A stretch of DNA of 64,000 bases from Streptomyces yatensis (GTDB lineage: Bacteria; Actinomycetota; Actinomycetes; Streptomycetales; Streptomycetaceae): the NCBI RefSeq assembly GCF_018069625.1, contig NZ_CP072941.1, positions 8,494,001 to 8,558,000 on the forward strand, in the 5' to 3' direction. A program made the position numbers and the translations under genes. Shown one piece after another: positions 50,507 through 58,217 of the stretch (positions within the stretch are counted from its first letter, which is position 1; each line of letters starts with the position of its first letter). The notes beneath the pieces were generated by a model. The model did no database searches, was not told the DNA's origin, and was given only the letters and a program-made list of their open reading frames with translations.

Positions 50507-51382
50507 CTACTCGGCCGTGCCTTCGGGCGGGAGCGGTGCGGGGTAGGGCTCGCCGAAGTCGGCCGAGCGGCTGACCTCCTCCCAGGCGGTCGCCTCGGCG
50601 AGCTGGTGCTGGGAGTAGTCCCGCGCCATGGTCGTCGCGTTCACGCCCAGCGGGAGATGGCTCGGGACCTGGTCGCGGTGGACGGTGCGGACGATGATCT
50701 CGGCGGCGCGCCGGGGGTCCCCGGCCGCTCCTGTCGTGCTCTGCCGCACCAGCCGGTTCATCGCCCCGACCGTCTCGTCGTAGGCGTCGGGGATGGGGTG
50801 GACCGTCATGGAGGAACCGGCCCAGTCGGTGGCGAAGCCGCTCGGTTCGACGACCATGACGCGCACGCCGAACGGTGCGGTCTCCACGGCGAGGACCCGG
50901 CTGAAGCCGTCGACCGCGAACTTGGCCGCCTGGTAGGAGGCGATGCCCGGCGATCCGCCGACCCGGCCGCCGATCGAGGAGATCTGCACGACGGTGCCGG
51001 CTCCCTGGCGGCGCAGGGTGGGCAGCGCGGCCTTGGTGACGTTGTAGACGCCCCAGAAGTTCGTCTCGAACTGGGCGCGGAAGTCGTCGTCGTCCGATGT
51101 CTCGATGGGCGACACATTCGCGTATCCCGCGTTGTTCACGAGCACGTCGATGCGCCCGAAGCGGGCGAGCGCCGCCTCGATCGCCTCGTGCGCCGCCTCC
51201 GGACGCGTGACGTCCAGCGCGACGGGATGGACGCCGTCGCCGTATTCGCCGAATGCCTCCGCGAGGGCCTTGGGGTCGCGGGCGGTGGCCACGACATGAT
51301 CGCCGGCCTCGAGGGCGGCGGTGACCAGGGCGCGGCCGAGGCCGCGCGATGAACCGGTGATGAACCAGACCTGTTGCTTCAT
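50507..51382 (-). CDS. Short-chain dehydrogenase/reductase
   Basis: The 291-residue protein is a classical SDR: TGSSRGLGRAL cofactor motif near the N-terminus, an Arg in TARDPKA that favours NADP, NNAGYAN, the catalytic Ser in QISSIGG and the YQAAK active-site pair. The VEPSGFATDW segment and a longer C-terminus (about 245-291) place it with the SDR group of 280-290-residue actinobacterial enzymes acting on small ketones or aldehydes. It is divergent from a TetR gene at 51452, and the 69-base gap has two copies of a TetR-like operator, so it is the probable target of that regulator. The substrate is unknown. Confidence 0.9.
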   Translation of the reverse strand: MKQQVWFITGSSRGLGRALVTAALEAGDHVVATARDPKALAEAFGEYGDGVHPVALDVTRPEAAHEAIEAALARFGRIDVLVNNAGYANVSPIETSDDDDFRAQFETNFWGVYNVTKAALPTLRRQGAGTVVQISSIGGRVGGSPGIASYQAAKFAVDGFSRVLAVETAPFGVRVMVVEPSGFATDWAGSSMTVHPIPDAYDETVGAMNRLVRQSTTGAAGDPRRAAEIIVRTVHRDQVPSHLPLGVNATTMARDYSQHQLAEATAWEEVSRSADFGEPYPAPLPPEGTAE

Positions 51383-51391
51383 GCCGTTAGT

Positions 51392-51444
51392 ACAACACCG
51401 TTCTCTTAATAATGCAACGCCGTTGCCTTACGGGTTCCTATGAT
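51392..51444. promoter_or_regulatory. Tandem TetR operators and leaderless -10 box
   Basis: A palindrome GCAACGCCGTTGC lies at 51414-51426, and a degenerate copy, ACAACACCGTTCT, lies 22 bases upstream at 51392-51404: two full helical turns apart. A TATGAT -10 box at 51439-51444 is 7 bases before the ATG at 51452, so the message would begin at the start codon. The operators lie just where they would block both divergent promoters. Confidence 0.7.
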
Positions 51445-51451
51445 GTGGAAC

Positions 51452-52135
51452 ATGACGACGCCTGCCTTCCAACGTGCCCGCAGTACCCAGGCCAAGCAGG
51501 CGCGGGAAGAGGCGATCCTGGACGCGGCCCGTACGCTCGGCCACCAGCACGGGGTGCGGGATGTCACCCTCACCGACATCGCCGCGGCCGTGGGGATGCA
51601 CAAGTCGGCCCTGCTTCGCTACTTCGAGACGAGGGAGCAGATCTTCCTGCGGCTCACCGCGGAAGGCTGGCGGCAGTGGTCCGCGGACCTGCGCGGCGAC
51701 CTCGAACGGAGGGCACACGCCACGCCCGCGGAGGTCGCCGAGGTCGTCGCCGCCACGCTGGCGGCTCGGCCGATGTTCTGCGACCTGCTGGCACAGGCGC
51801 CGTTGAACCTCGAGCGCAATGTCTCGATCGATTCGGTGCGCGCCTTCAAGCTGGTGACGTTCAAGGAGATCGAGCTGATCGACGGCGAGCTGCGACGGCT
51901 GCTCGGACTGACCGAGTCGCAGACCGTCGACCTGATCGCCGCCGCGACCAGCATGGCCGGGGCCCTGTGGCAGATGGCCACCCCCGGCCCGCGCCTGCGG
52001 GAGCTCTACGAAACCGACCCCCGGCTCGGCCACGCCGTGGTCGAGGTGGAACCCCGCCTGCGCCGCGTCCTCACCGCCTTCCTCACCGGACTCGACGCGG
52101 GACCCTCCGCGACGGCATCGGCCGACACCCCATAG
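51452..52135 (+). CDS. TetR/AcrR-family transcriptional regulator
   Basis: The 227-residue protein has a TetR DNA-binding domain (residues 15-65: AREEAILDAARTLGHQHGVRDVTL..., recognition segment GMHKSALLRYFETREQIF) and a C-terminal domain of the TetR_C type with LAARPMFCDLLAQAPLNLERN. It resembles regulators that control a neighbouring dehydrogenase. I choose the ATG at 51452, not 51440, because the TATGAT box overlaps the earlier codon. It is divergent from the SDR gene, with tandem operators between. It is followed by a strong hairpin at 52214. Confidence 0.88.
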   Translation: MTTPAFQRARSTQAKQAREEAILDAARTLGHQHGVRDVTLTDIAAAVGMHKSALLRYFETREQIFLRLTAEGWRQWSADLRGDLERRAHATPAEVAEVVAATLAARPMFCDLLAQAPLNLERNVSIDSVRAFKLVTFKEIELIDGELRRLLGLTESQTVDLIAAATSMAGALWQMATPGPRLRELYETDPRLGHAVVEVEPRLRRVLTAFLTGLDAGPSATASADTP

Positions 52136-52213
52136 CCACCCGGCCGAACCGCGCACGCGGGGCGGTACGGGCCGGTCGGCGCGGTGCGGTGCGGTGTGAC
52201 CCCGGCGGGATGC

Positions 52214-52244
52214 CGTGTGCCCCGGCCGGCGGCCGGGGCACACG
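52214..52244. terminator. Hairpin between convergent TetR and DUF5133 genes
   Basis: Perfect 14-base arms (CGTGTGCCCCGGCC and complement) and a 3-base loop lie midway between the two stops. A GCGGT(GCGGT) short repeat precedes it. It probably ends transcription from both sides. Confidence 0.85.
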
Positions 52245-52254
52245 GGGGTGGGTC

Positions 52255-52485
52255 TCAGGCGGAGGGAAGAAGGGAGTCGTCCCCGGTGTGGGCCCCGGGA
52301 AGCTGATGCCGGGCGGCGATCAGAGCGGCGTCCACATCGCGGGTGCCGGTGACGACGCACAGCGTGTAAGCGACGTCGTCGAGCCGCTGCCGCGCCTCCG
52401 GGCCGCCGTCCTCGGCGTGCAGGGTTCGCAGGGTCTCGTACTGTCGGATGAGGCCGGTCAGAACCGCGGGGTGGGCCATGAGCAT
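52255..52485 (-). CDS. DUF5133-like small protein
   Basis: The 76-residue helical protein begins MLMAHPAVLTGLIRQYETL and ends with RDVDAALIAARHQLPG. It matches small Streptomyces proteins of the DUF5133 type, whose role is not known. They commonly sit near stress sigma factors and regulators. The ATG at 52485 is supported by AAGGAG seven bases upstream; earlier in-frame ATGs lack one. It follows the sigma factor gene on the same strand after 94 bases, so it may share its message or be a member of its regulon. No motif for catalysis or membrane insertion is visible. Confidence 0.75.
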   Translation of the reverse strand: MLMAHPAVLTGLIRQYETLRTLHAEDGGPEARQRLDDVAYTLCVVTGTRDVDAALIAARHQLPGAHTGDDSLLPSA

Positions 52486-52579
52486 GGCAGGCTCCTTCTT
52501 CTTCATCATCATGCGGCGTGATACGTGCGGTGACGGCGGTGTCGCCTCACGTACGGGGAGTCTCTTCACCCACGGGGCG

Positions 52580-53401
52580 TCAGACGGGCACGGGTGTGTT
52601 CCCGGGCTGCGGCTCGGCCTCGACCTGCTTGCGGATCTTGCTGCAGCTGCGGGAGATGAGACGGGAGACATGCATTTGGGAGATGCCCAGCTCCTCGGCG
52701 ATACCGGCTTGGGTCATATCGCGGAAGAACCGCAGATACAGGATGCGCTGCTCCCGCTCCGGCAGCCGGTGCAGACAGGGCTTGACCGACTCCCGGGCGA
52801 TGACCGTCTCATAGCGGGCCTCGGGCCGGCCGAGGGTCTCGGCCAGGGAGTAGCCGTCGTCCGCGCCGGCGAGGGCGGCGTCCAGGGACAGGGAGCGGAA
52901 GCTGTCGATGGCTTCCATGCCGGTGAGTACGTCCTCCTCGCTCATGCCGGCGGCTTCGGCGACCTGGGCCACGGTGGGGGAGCGGTCGGCGCCTTCCGTG
53001 CTGGCCAGCTCCTGGATGGTGGCGCGGACCTTGTTGCGCAGCTCCTGCACCCGCCGGGGCACGTGCACGTCCCAAGCGCAGTCGCGGAAGTAGCGCTTGA
53101 GCTCCCCGACGATCGTGGGGATCGCGTACGGCTGGAAGGCGCCTCCGCGCTGCGGGTCGTAGCGGTCCACGGCCTTGACCAGGCCCAGGGCGGCGACCTG
53201 CTCCAGGTCCTCCAGGTTCTCTCCGCGGTTGCGGTAGCGGCGGGCGAGGCGGTGGGCCATCGGCAGCCACGCTTCGACCAGCTTCTCGGCCAGTGCCTCC
53301 CGCTCGGGTCCCTCGGGCATGGCGGCAAGCCGCTCGAAGTCGGCCGCGGTGTCAGGAGTGTCGTCGTGACGGCGGCGGGCGCCTGCACACGTCGCGCTCA
53401 T
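52580..53401 (-). CDS. RNA polymerase sigma factor of the SigB/SigF/SigG type
   Basis: The 273-residue protein has regions 2, 3 and 4 of a group 3 sigma factor: region 2 with AHRLARRYRNRGENLEDLEQVAALGLVKAVDRYDP (quoted here in part: RYRNRGENLEDLEQVA), region 3 near TVAQVAEAAGMSEEDVL, and a region 4 helix-turn-helix with TQAGIAEELGISQMHVSRLI. The SigB/F/G type serves stress and differentiation in Streptomyces and is normally held by an anti-sigma factor. GGAGGAG precedes the ATG at 53401. No anti-sigma or anti-anti-sigma gene is adjacent. A SigB-type promoter lies about 140 bases upstream, which suggests autoregulation or a cascade. Confidence 0.93.
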   Translation of the reverse strand: MSATCAGARRRHDDTPDTAADFERLAAMPEGPEREALAEKLVEAWLPMAHRLARRYRNRGENLEDLEQVAALGLVKAVDRYDPQRGGAFQPYAIPTIVGELKRYFRDCAWDVHVPRRVQELRNKVRATIQELASTEGADRSPTVAQVAEAAGMSEEDVLTGMEAIDSFRSLSLDAALAGADDGYSLAETLGRPEARYETVIARESVKPCLHRLPEREQRILYLRFFRDMTQAGIAEELGISQMHVSRLISRSCSKIRKQVEAEPQPGNTPVPV

Positions 53402-53538
53402 CGAGGTAATCTCCTCCCTGCTTGTCGCTGTACAGCAGAGCGGGAGGCCGGCACGGCACGGTCTGGGGCTCGCAGCGCGCTGCGCGCGGCTCCCGCCAGG
53501 TGTGCCTGCTTTCCGAAGCACCTCGGTCAGTCACTCTT

Positions 53539-53563
53539 CTAGCCAAGGTCGCCGACCTCAAAC
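53539..53563 (-). promoter_or_regulatory. SigB-type promoter of the sigma factor gene
   Basis: On the minus strand, GTTT and GGCTAG are separated by exactly 15 bases, close to the GNTTN14-16GGGTAT-type consensus used by Streptomyces SigB-group sigma factors. The spacer contains the 13-base palindrome AGGTCGCCGACCT (53546-53558). The resulting leader would be about 130 bases. Confidence 0.55.
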
Positions 53564-53628
53564 CCTTTTGGCCGGCACGTGCTCAGGACCTCGGCTCGGG
53601 CCCGGCTCGGGGCCGTCCCAGGACCGTC

Positions 53629-54291
53629 TCAGGCCCGGGCCCTGAAGGGTGCGCGGCCCCGGCCCAGTGCCACCGTCGTGGTGACCCGGGTGACGCTGGG
53701 CCTCCGGGGCACCGAACCGAACCCGAAGCGCACCGGGGGTTCGACGGGCGCCATCACACCGAGGTCGTCGCCCTCGAAGGCCGCCGACACCGCGACGATC
53801 GGCCTCAGGTCCCGCGCGCCGTACCACTCCCGGCGACCGCCCCCGGCGCTGCCACGCGTCCGCACACCGGACAGCAGCAGGCGGGCGGGGACGTCCAGCA
53901 GCGCGCTCCATGCCGGACGACGGGCGAGCGCGCCGGGCACGGCACGCAGCAGAAGCCCCAGGGGCCCTCGCCGGCCCATGGTGAAGCGCAGGTCCAGCGC
54001 CCCGGCCGTGACGGTCCAGGTGTCGGCGTCGACGCTCACGCGGACCGGCACGATGCGCACCGCGTCGAAGGTGTAGGTGAGGGCGATGAACTCCGCCGTC
54101 TCCGGCGTGGGAGCGAGCAGCAGCCGTTCACCGTCGGCGCGATCCAGCATCACATCGCTGAACGGCCCGAACGGCGACCGCGCCCAGTGGCCCAGCACGA
54201 TGCGCGTCCCGGAGGAGGTGCCCGTGCCCGCGATCCATCCGTCGAAGCGCAGCCGCGCGGGGCCGGTGGCCTTGCCACGTTCTCGGCTCAC
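53629..54291 (-). CDS. Hypothetical protein (lipocalin-like beta-rich, no clear family)
   Basis: The frame codes for 220 residues from a GTG at 54291. The composition is beta-strand rich with short loops (GWIAGTGTSSGTRIVLG, DRADGERLLLAPTPETAEFIALTYTF, VTAGALDLRFTMGRRGPLGLLLRAVP; pieces quoted singly), and there is no signal peptide or membrane segment. It may be the actinobacterial family of about 220-residue proteins of unknown role with a GHWxRSPFGPF motif. Third-position GC usage agrees with real coding. It is on the same strand as the sigma factor gene, upstream of it, with a 65-base gap to the promoter. I do not assign a function. Confidence 0.7.
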   Translation of the reverse strand: MSRERGKATGPARLRFDGWIAGTGTSSGTRIVLGHWARSPFGPFSDVMLDRADGERLLLAPTPETAEFIALTYTFDAVRIVPVRVSVDADTWTVTAGALDLRFTMGRRGPLGLLLRAVPGALARRPAWSALLDVPARLLLSGVRTRGSAGGGRREWYGARDLRPIVAVSAAFEGDDLGVMAPVEPPVRFGFGSVPRRPSVTRVTTTVALGRGRAPFRARA

Positions 54292-54415
54292 CCAGGGTGG
54301 GTCCCCGCCCCTCGCCCCCGGAAACGTGCATACGGCAGGGGGTGCCCGGCCCCTACCCGATCAGCCGGGTACGGCGTTCCCGTTCGCCGGCGGCGTGGCC
54401 GGCTGACATCGACGC

Positions 54416-54454
54416 GGGACGCCTCACCGGGACGCCTCACCGGGACGACTCACC
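54416..54454. repeat. 13-base tandem repeat, three units
   Basis: Three contiguous GGGACGCCTCACC units (54416, 54429, 54442; one change in the third) lie just past the chitinase stop. The final unit forms the left arm of the terminator hairpin at 54449-54470. Confidence 0.85.
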
Positions 54455-54470
54455 GGGACCGCCCGGTGAG
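54449..54470 (-). terminator. Hairpin downstream of the GH18 chitinase
   Basis: Nine-base arms (CTCACCGGG / CCCGGTGAG) with an ACCG loop lie 27 bases beyond the chitinase stop. No T-run. The left arm is made from a tandem-repeat unit. Confidence 0.65.
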
Positions 54471-54496
54471 GCCGCCGACGCGTGTCCGACGCGGCT

Positions 54497-55648
54497 TCAG
54501 CCGCCGTAGTAGGCGTCGAAGTTCTTCGCGAACTCCCCGCCGTTGAAGCTGTCCCAGTTGATCGACCAGGCCATCAGCCCGCGCAGGGCGGGCCAGCTGC
54601 CGTGGGGCTGGTAGCCGCCGCAGTCGGTCTTCTTCGTCAGGCAGTTCAGGGTCTTGGTCACTTCACTGGGCTGGGTGTGGCCGTTGCCCGCGTTGGGGCT
54701 CGCGGGCAGGCCGATCGCCACCTGGGACGGGTCCAGCGCCGGGAACACGTTGTCGGTGTCGCCCGCGACGGGGAAGCCGGTGAGCAGCATGTCGGTCATC
54801 GCGATGTGGAAGTCGGCGCTGCCCATGGTGTGGAACTGGTTGTCCAGCCCCATGATCGGTCCGGAGTTGTAGTCCTGGACGTGCAGCAGGGTGAGGTCGT
54901 CCCGCAGCGCGTGAATGACCGGGAGATACGCCCCGGCGCGCGGGTCCTGGCCGCCGAAGGGGCCCGAACCGTAGAACTGGTAGCCCAGCTGCACGAAGAA
55001 CGTTTCCGGGGCCATGGTGAGGGTGAAGTCGGATCCGTACTTCGCCTTGAGCGACTTCACGGCCGAGATGAGATTGACGATCGCGGGGGTCTTCGGGTTC
55101 TTGAAGTCGGTGTCGTCGTCGTCCAGCGACAGCGAGTGGCCCTCGAAGTCGATGTCGAGGCCGTCCAGTCCGTACTTGTCGATGATCGCGCCGACCGACT
55201 CGACGAACTTGTCGCGGGCGGCGGTGGTGGTGAGCTGCACCTGGCCGTTCTGCCCGCCGATGGATATCAGCACCTTCTTGCCCGCGGCCTGCTTGGCCTT
55301 GATGGCGGCCTTGAACTCGTCCTCCGACTCGACGTTCGGGCATTCGGTCTGCGGACAGAGGCTGAAGCGGATGTCGCCGGAGGTGGTGGAGGTGGGTTCG
55401 CCGAAGGCCAGGTCGATGATGTCCCAGCTGTCGGGGACATCGGCCATTCGGGTGTATCCGGAGCCGTTGGCGAAGCTCGAGTGCAGATAACCCACGAGCG
55501 CGTGCTCGGGGAGTGCCGCCTTCGCGGTGGCGGAGGGGGTACCCGCGTCGGCGGTCGTCGCGGAGACCGTGGCGAGCAGTCCGGCCGTGGCGACAGAGAC
55601 ACATATGCCGGTCAGAACCCTCTTGCTCAAGGGGAAACGGAGGCTCAT
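54497..55648 (-). CDS. Secreted GH18 chitinase
   Basis: The 383-residue protein has a signal peptide (RVLTGICVSVATAGLLATVSATTADA) and a single GH18 barrel. The catalytic motif DGLDIDFE gives Asp162, Asp165, Asp167 and the acid Glu169; SIGGQNGQ is the second conserved strand, and the barrel ends with GLMAWSINWD. It resembles ChiD/ChiA-type Streptomyces chitinases without a carbohydrate-binding domain. AAGGAG precedes the ATG at 55648. The promoter contains a pair of chitin-type 12-base elements flanking the -35 box, so induction by chitin products and glucose repression through DasR-like control are plausible. Confidence 0.93.
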   Translation of the reverse strand: MSLRFPLSKRVLTGICVSVATAGLLATVSATTADAGTPSATAKAALPEHALVGYLHSSFANGSGYTRMADVPDSWDIIDLAFGEPTSTTSGDIRFSLCPQTECPNVESEDEFKAAIKAKQAAGKKVLISIGGQNGQVQLTTTAARDKFVESVGAIIDKYGLDGLDIDFEGHSLSLDDDDTDFKNPKTPAIVNLISAVKSLKAKYGSDFTLTMAPETFFVQLGYQFYGSGPFGGQDPRAGAYLPVIHALRDDLTLLHVQDYNSGPIMGLDNQFHTMGSADFHIAMTDMLLTGFPVAGDTDNVFPALDPSQVAIGLPASPNAGNGHTQPSEVTKTLNCLTKKTDCGGYQPHGSWPALRGLMAWSINWDSFNGGEFAKNFDAYYGG

Positions 55649-55745
55649 GGGGACCGCTCCTTGGTGTGGGGGAAGGCGGAGCCGAACCGAGGTGGGACGG
55701 GATGATCGGACGGCGTGGGGGGAGGCTGCGCGCCCACGAGAAAAC

Positions 55746-55780
55746 AGGACTAGACCAGTGAGTGTCAATGGTACGGTCCA
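55746..55780 (-). promoter_or_regulatory. Chitinase promoter with paired 12-base elements
   Basis: Reading the minus strand, TGGACCGTACCA (55780-55769) is followed immediately by the -35 box TTGACA (55768-55763), then 5 bases, and TGGTCTAGTCCT (55757-55746). ACTGGTCTAG matches the DasR dre core exactly over 10 bases. Direct repeats of this form flanking the -35 box are known from Streptomyces chitinase promoters. The start codon is about 100 bases downstream. Confidence 0.75.
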
Positions 55781-55891
55781 ATTTCGAGGTCCCGCACCAG
55801 GACGACGCGTTCGCGAGGCACGAGCCGGTGGCGGTCGGCGGCCCCCGCCGGCCGCCGGGGCCGGGGCCCGCAGCACACCGGGCTACTCCGG

Positions 55892-56275
55892 CTACTCCAG
55901 ACGCCACAGGTGGATCGTCTTGTCCTGGAAGCCGAGGGTGGCCAGGGTGCGCCCGTCCGGGCTGAAGGCGAGTTGGGCGATGGACGTGTCTCCGGGGACG
56001 GCGAGGGTGGCCGGCGCTTGTGGGTGGATGCGGAGGGCATTCCCGTCCGGGCTGAAGCGCGTCGGGAGGCGCGGGGGCTCCGGGGGGATCCGCGGTGGGT
56101 GTGCGGGCGGTCCGTTCAGCTCGTGGCGGAGACGTTCGCGCTCGGCCAGCAAATGGTCGCACTCGGCGCGGAGTTGGCGGAGGCCCTCGGCGGTGGCCCC
56201 GGCTCCGGTCTCTGGCTCCGGCCGTTCTCGCCCGGAGGGTGGGCCGTCCGCTCGTCCATGTCGCCACTCTTCCCA
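55892..56275 (-). pseudogene. C-terminal remnant of a WD40-repeat protein
   Basis: The open minus-strand frame has no ATG or GTG with a ribosome site. Its end shows one and a half WD40 blades: TRFSPDGNAL and LAFSPDGRTLATLGFQDKT followed by IHLWRLE at the stop. Upstream is a charged helix ECDHLLAERERLRHELN like the linker found before blades. A full WD40 protein would need at least six more blades, so this is a truncated remnant. In the region upstream, the bases read as coding in another frame for nothing known. It may mark an old deletion. Confidence 0.5.
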
Positions 56276-56348
56276 TCAAGGCCGCCGGTCGTGCCGACGA
56301 CCGGCACCGCCACGGCCGCGGCCACGCGGCATGCGGCACCGCCGATCG

Positions 56349-57005
56349 TCAGCCGAGCTGCTTCTCGATCTTCGAGAGCTGCAGCGCGGGCCACTTCTTC
56401 ACCATCGCCTCCTCGTCCCCCTCGCTCACCTGGTCGCTCCCGTCCCAGATGATGGCCTCCACGACCACCGTCTCGATCCGGATCGCCAGGACCGTGACGC
56501 CCGGGGCCTCGAAGGACCGGCCCGCATCCCCCAGATCGGACGAGTGCTCCTTGGCGGCTGGGATCTTGTCGATCTTGCCGCGGTTGTCGGCCACCAGTCC
56601 GTCCCAGGCCGCCTTCGCCGCGTCCTCGTCGTCGTAGGCGAGCACATCGGACTTGACCCGGAAGAACACGTTCTTCGACCGCTCGAGCACGACCATGCCC
56701 GCCCCGTGCAGATGTCGGCACGCCCAGCCGTCGCCTTCCTTGCGCCACGTCCGGCACTGCTTGTCCAGGCCGGCGCCGGCCAGCACGGATCTGCCGTCCT
56801 TGTTGTCGGTGGGCACCGACAGGGATCCGGTGAGCCCGTCGTGCGGGATGAACCCGGGCAGGTCCCGCTTGGTCGGCAGCGCAGCGTCGACGTCGGCGGC
56901 GTCGAGAGTGGGGGCGGGCCACAACAAGTACGCGCCGAAACCGGCCAGCGCCAGCACCAAGGCCGCCACACCGACCAGCACGCCGCGGCGCGTCATTCGA
57001 ACCAT
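56349..57005 (-). CDS. Hypothetical membrane-anchored protein
   Basis: The 218-residue protein starts MVRMTRRGVLVGVAALVLALAGFGAYLLW, that is, a short basic tail and a single membrane helix or uncleaved signal. The extracytoplasmic part has two cysteines (KQCRTWRKEG and GWACRHLHG) that could form a disulphide, and a C-terminal amphipathic helix. It resembles actinobacterial DUF-type lipoprotein-like proteins that measure 200-220 residues, but no named family can be given. The ATG at 57005 is preferred to 56996 by the weak GGTGG upstream. It stands alone between the WD40 remnant and an SDR gene. Confidence 0.72.
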   Translation of the reverse strand: MVRMTRRGVLVGVAALVLALAGFGAYLLWPAPTLDAADVDAALPTKRDLPGFIPHDGLTGSLSVPTDNKDGRSVLAGAGLDKQCRTWRKEGDGWACRHLHGAGMVVLERSKNVFFRVKSDVLAYDDEDAAKAAWDGLVADNRGKIDKIPAAKEHSSDLGDAGRSFEAPGVTVLAIRIETVVVEAIIWDGSDQVSEGDEEAMVKKWPALQLSKIEKQLG

Positions 57006-57090
57006 GCCGCCACCGTATGGACCCGCGTCGGGACCGGTCCCGACCTCAGTCGTCAGTGACCTCGCTTCCGCCGGGAGCCTCGGCCGGGGG

Positions 57091-57942
57091 TTACCGCTCT
57101 GCTTCCCCGCGTGGTTCGATGCGGAAGTCAAAAGCGAGGGTGCCTGGATCAAGCGCTGTCGCGCCGCCGTCAACGGTGAGCGTCGACCCGTTGACGTATG
57201 AGGCGGCGGGGGAGAGCAACCAGCTGATCGCTTCCGCGACCTCGGGTGGCTCGCCCGGGCGGCCCATGGGCAGGATTCGGGTCGTCTCCGCGTAGGCGGA
57301 GTCCACGCCGCCGCCCTGCACGATGTCGCCCGCCATCCCGCCGCCCTCCAACCCGGCTTCTTCGGCGAACCGCGCCATCCGCCGGTCGGCCATCTCGCTG
57401 CGCACCCAGCCCGGACACACGATGTTGGCCCGCAACCCCTGGCGCCCGTAGTCGACGGCCAGGGAGCGGCACAGCTGCAGCAAGGCGGCCTTGGACGTGG
57501 CATACACGGCATTGCTTGTGCCATTGCGCAGGGCGGCGACCGAGGCGACCGCCACCACCGCTCCGCGCGTCCGGAGCAGGTGCGGGATCGCCGCACGCAG
57601 GAGCAGCAGAGGACCGGTGACGTTGATGCGCATCACCTCGTCCCAGTCCTCGAGCGACAGGTCCCCGACGGCTCCGCCACGCCCGATGCCCGCATTGAGC
57701 ACGAGGCCGTCGAGTCGGCCGAAGGAGTCCAAGGCCGCCTGGACGAGGCCGGTGGCAGCGCCGGGATCGCCGACGTCGGACGGGTACGCCACCGCGCCGG
57801 TCTCTTCCGCGAGGCGCCGCAACGGTTCGGGCCGCCGCCCGGAGATGAGCACGTGGTGCCCGGCCTCACATAACAGACGGGCCGTGGCGGCCCCGATGCC
57901 CGTGCCCCCACCCGTCACGATGACAACTCGCTGCTCCGCCAT
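57091..57942 (-). CDS. Short-chain dehydrogenase/reductase
   Basis: The 283-residue SDR has the TGGGTGIGAATARL cofactor motif, an Arg pair in ISGRRPEP (NADP preference), NAGIGRGG, the VASVAALRNG strand with the catalytic Ser and the YATSK active site. The PGWVRSEMAD and LTVDGGATAL segments are typical of enoyl/oxoacyl-type or sugar-alcohol dehydrogenases of the classical type. It probably reduces or oxidises a small carbonyl/alcohol. No operon partner; the RidA gene at 58218 is divergent, with a 275-base gap in between. The C-terminal extension FDFRIEPRGEAER is longer than usual. Confidence 0.9.
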   Translation of the reverse strand: MAEQRVVIVTGGGTGIGAATARLLCEAGHHVLISGRRPEPLRRLAEETGAVAYPSDVGDPGAATGLVQAALDSFGRLDGLVLNAGIGRGGAVGDLSLEDWDEVMRINVTGPLLLLRAAIPHLLRTRGAVVAVASVAALRNGTSNAVYATSKAALLQLCRSLAVDYGRQGLRANIVCPGWVRSEMADRRMARFAEEAGLEGGGMAGDIVQGGGVDSAYAETTRILPMGRPGEPPEVAEAISWLLSPAASYVNGSTLTVDGGATALDPGTLAFDFRIEPRGEAER

Positions 57943-58217
57943 GCCCGTTCAGCCTCCCACCGCATCATCACTCAGAGCTGTCGAGCCTAAGCGACGCCCC
58001 GCTCGGTGCCGGGCGCGCTACGGCGCTCACGCTCCCGCTTGACCCTCACAACCGATGTGAGGACCTGAGACTTGGCAGGGCGCGGCTGGAGCGCAGCCGC
58101 TGTTCACCCTCGCGGTGGGCGGTCGATTCGGGGGCGTGTTCGTCGACCTCCTCGTGGACGCCCTGACCATGGGATTTCGGGGGCGGGCGTTGCCGGGCCC
58201 GTGATAGAGCTGCACCT

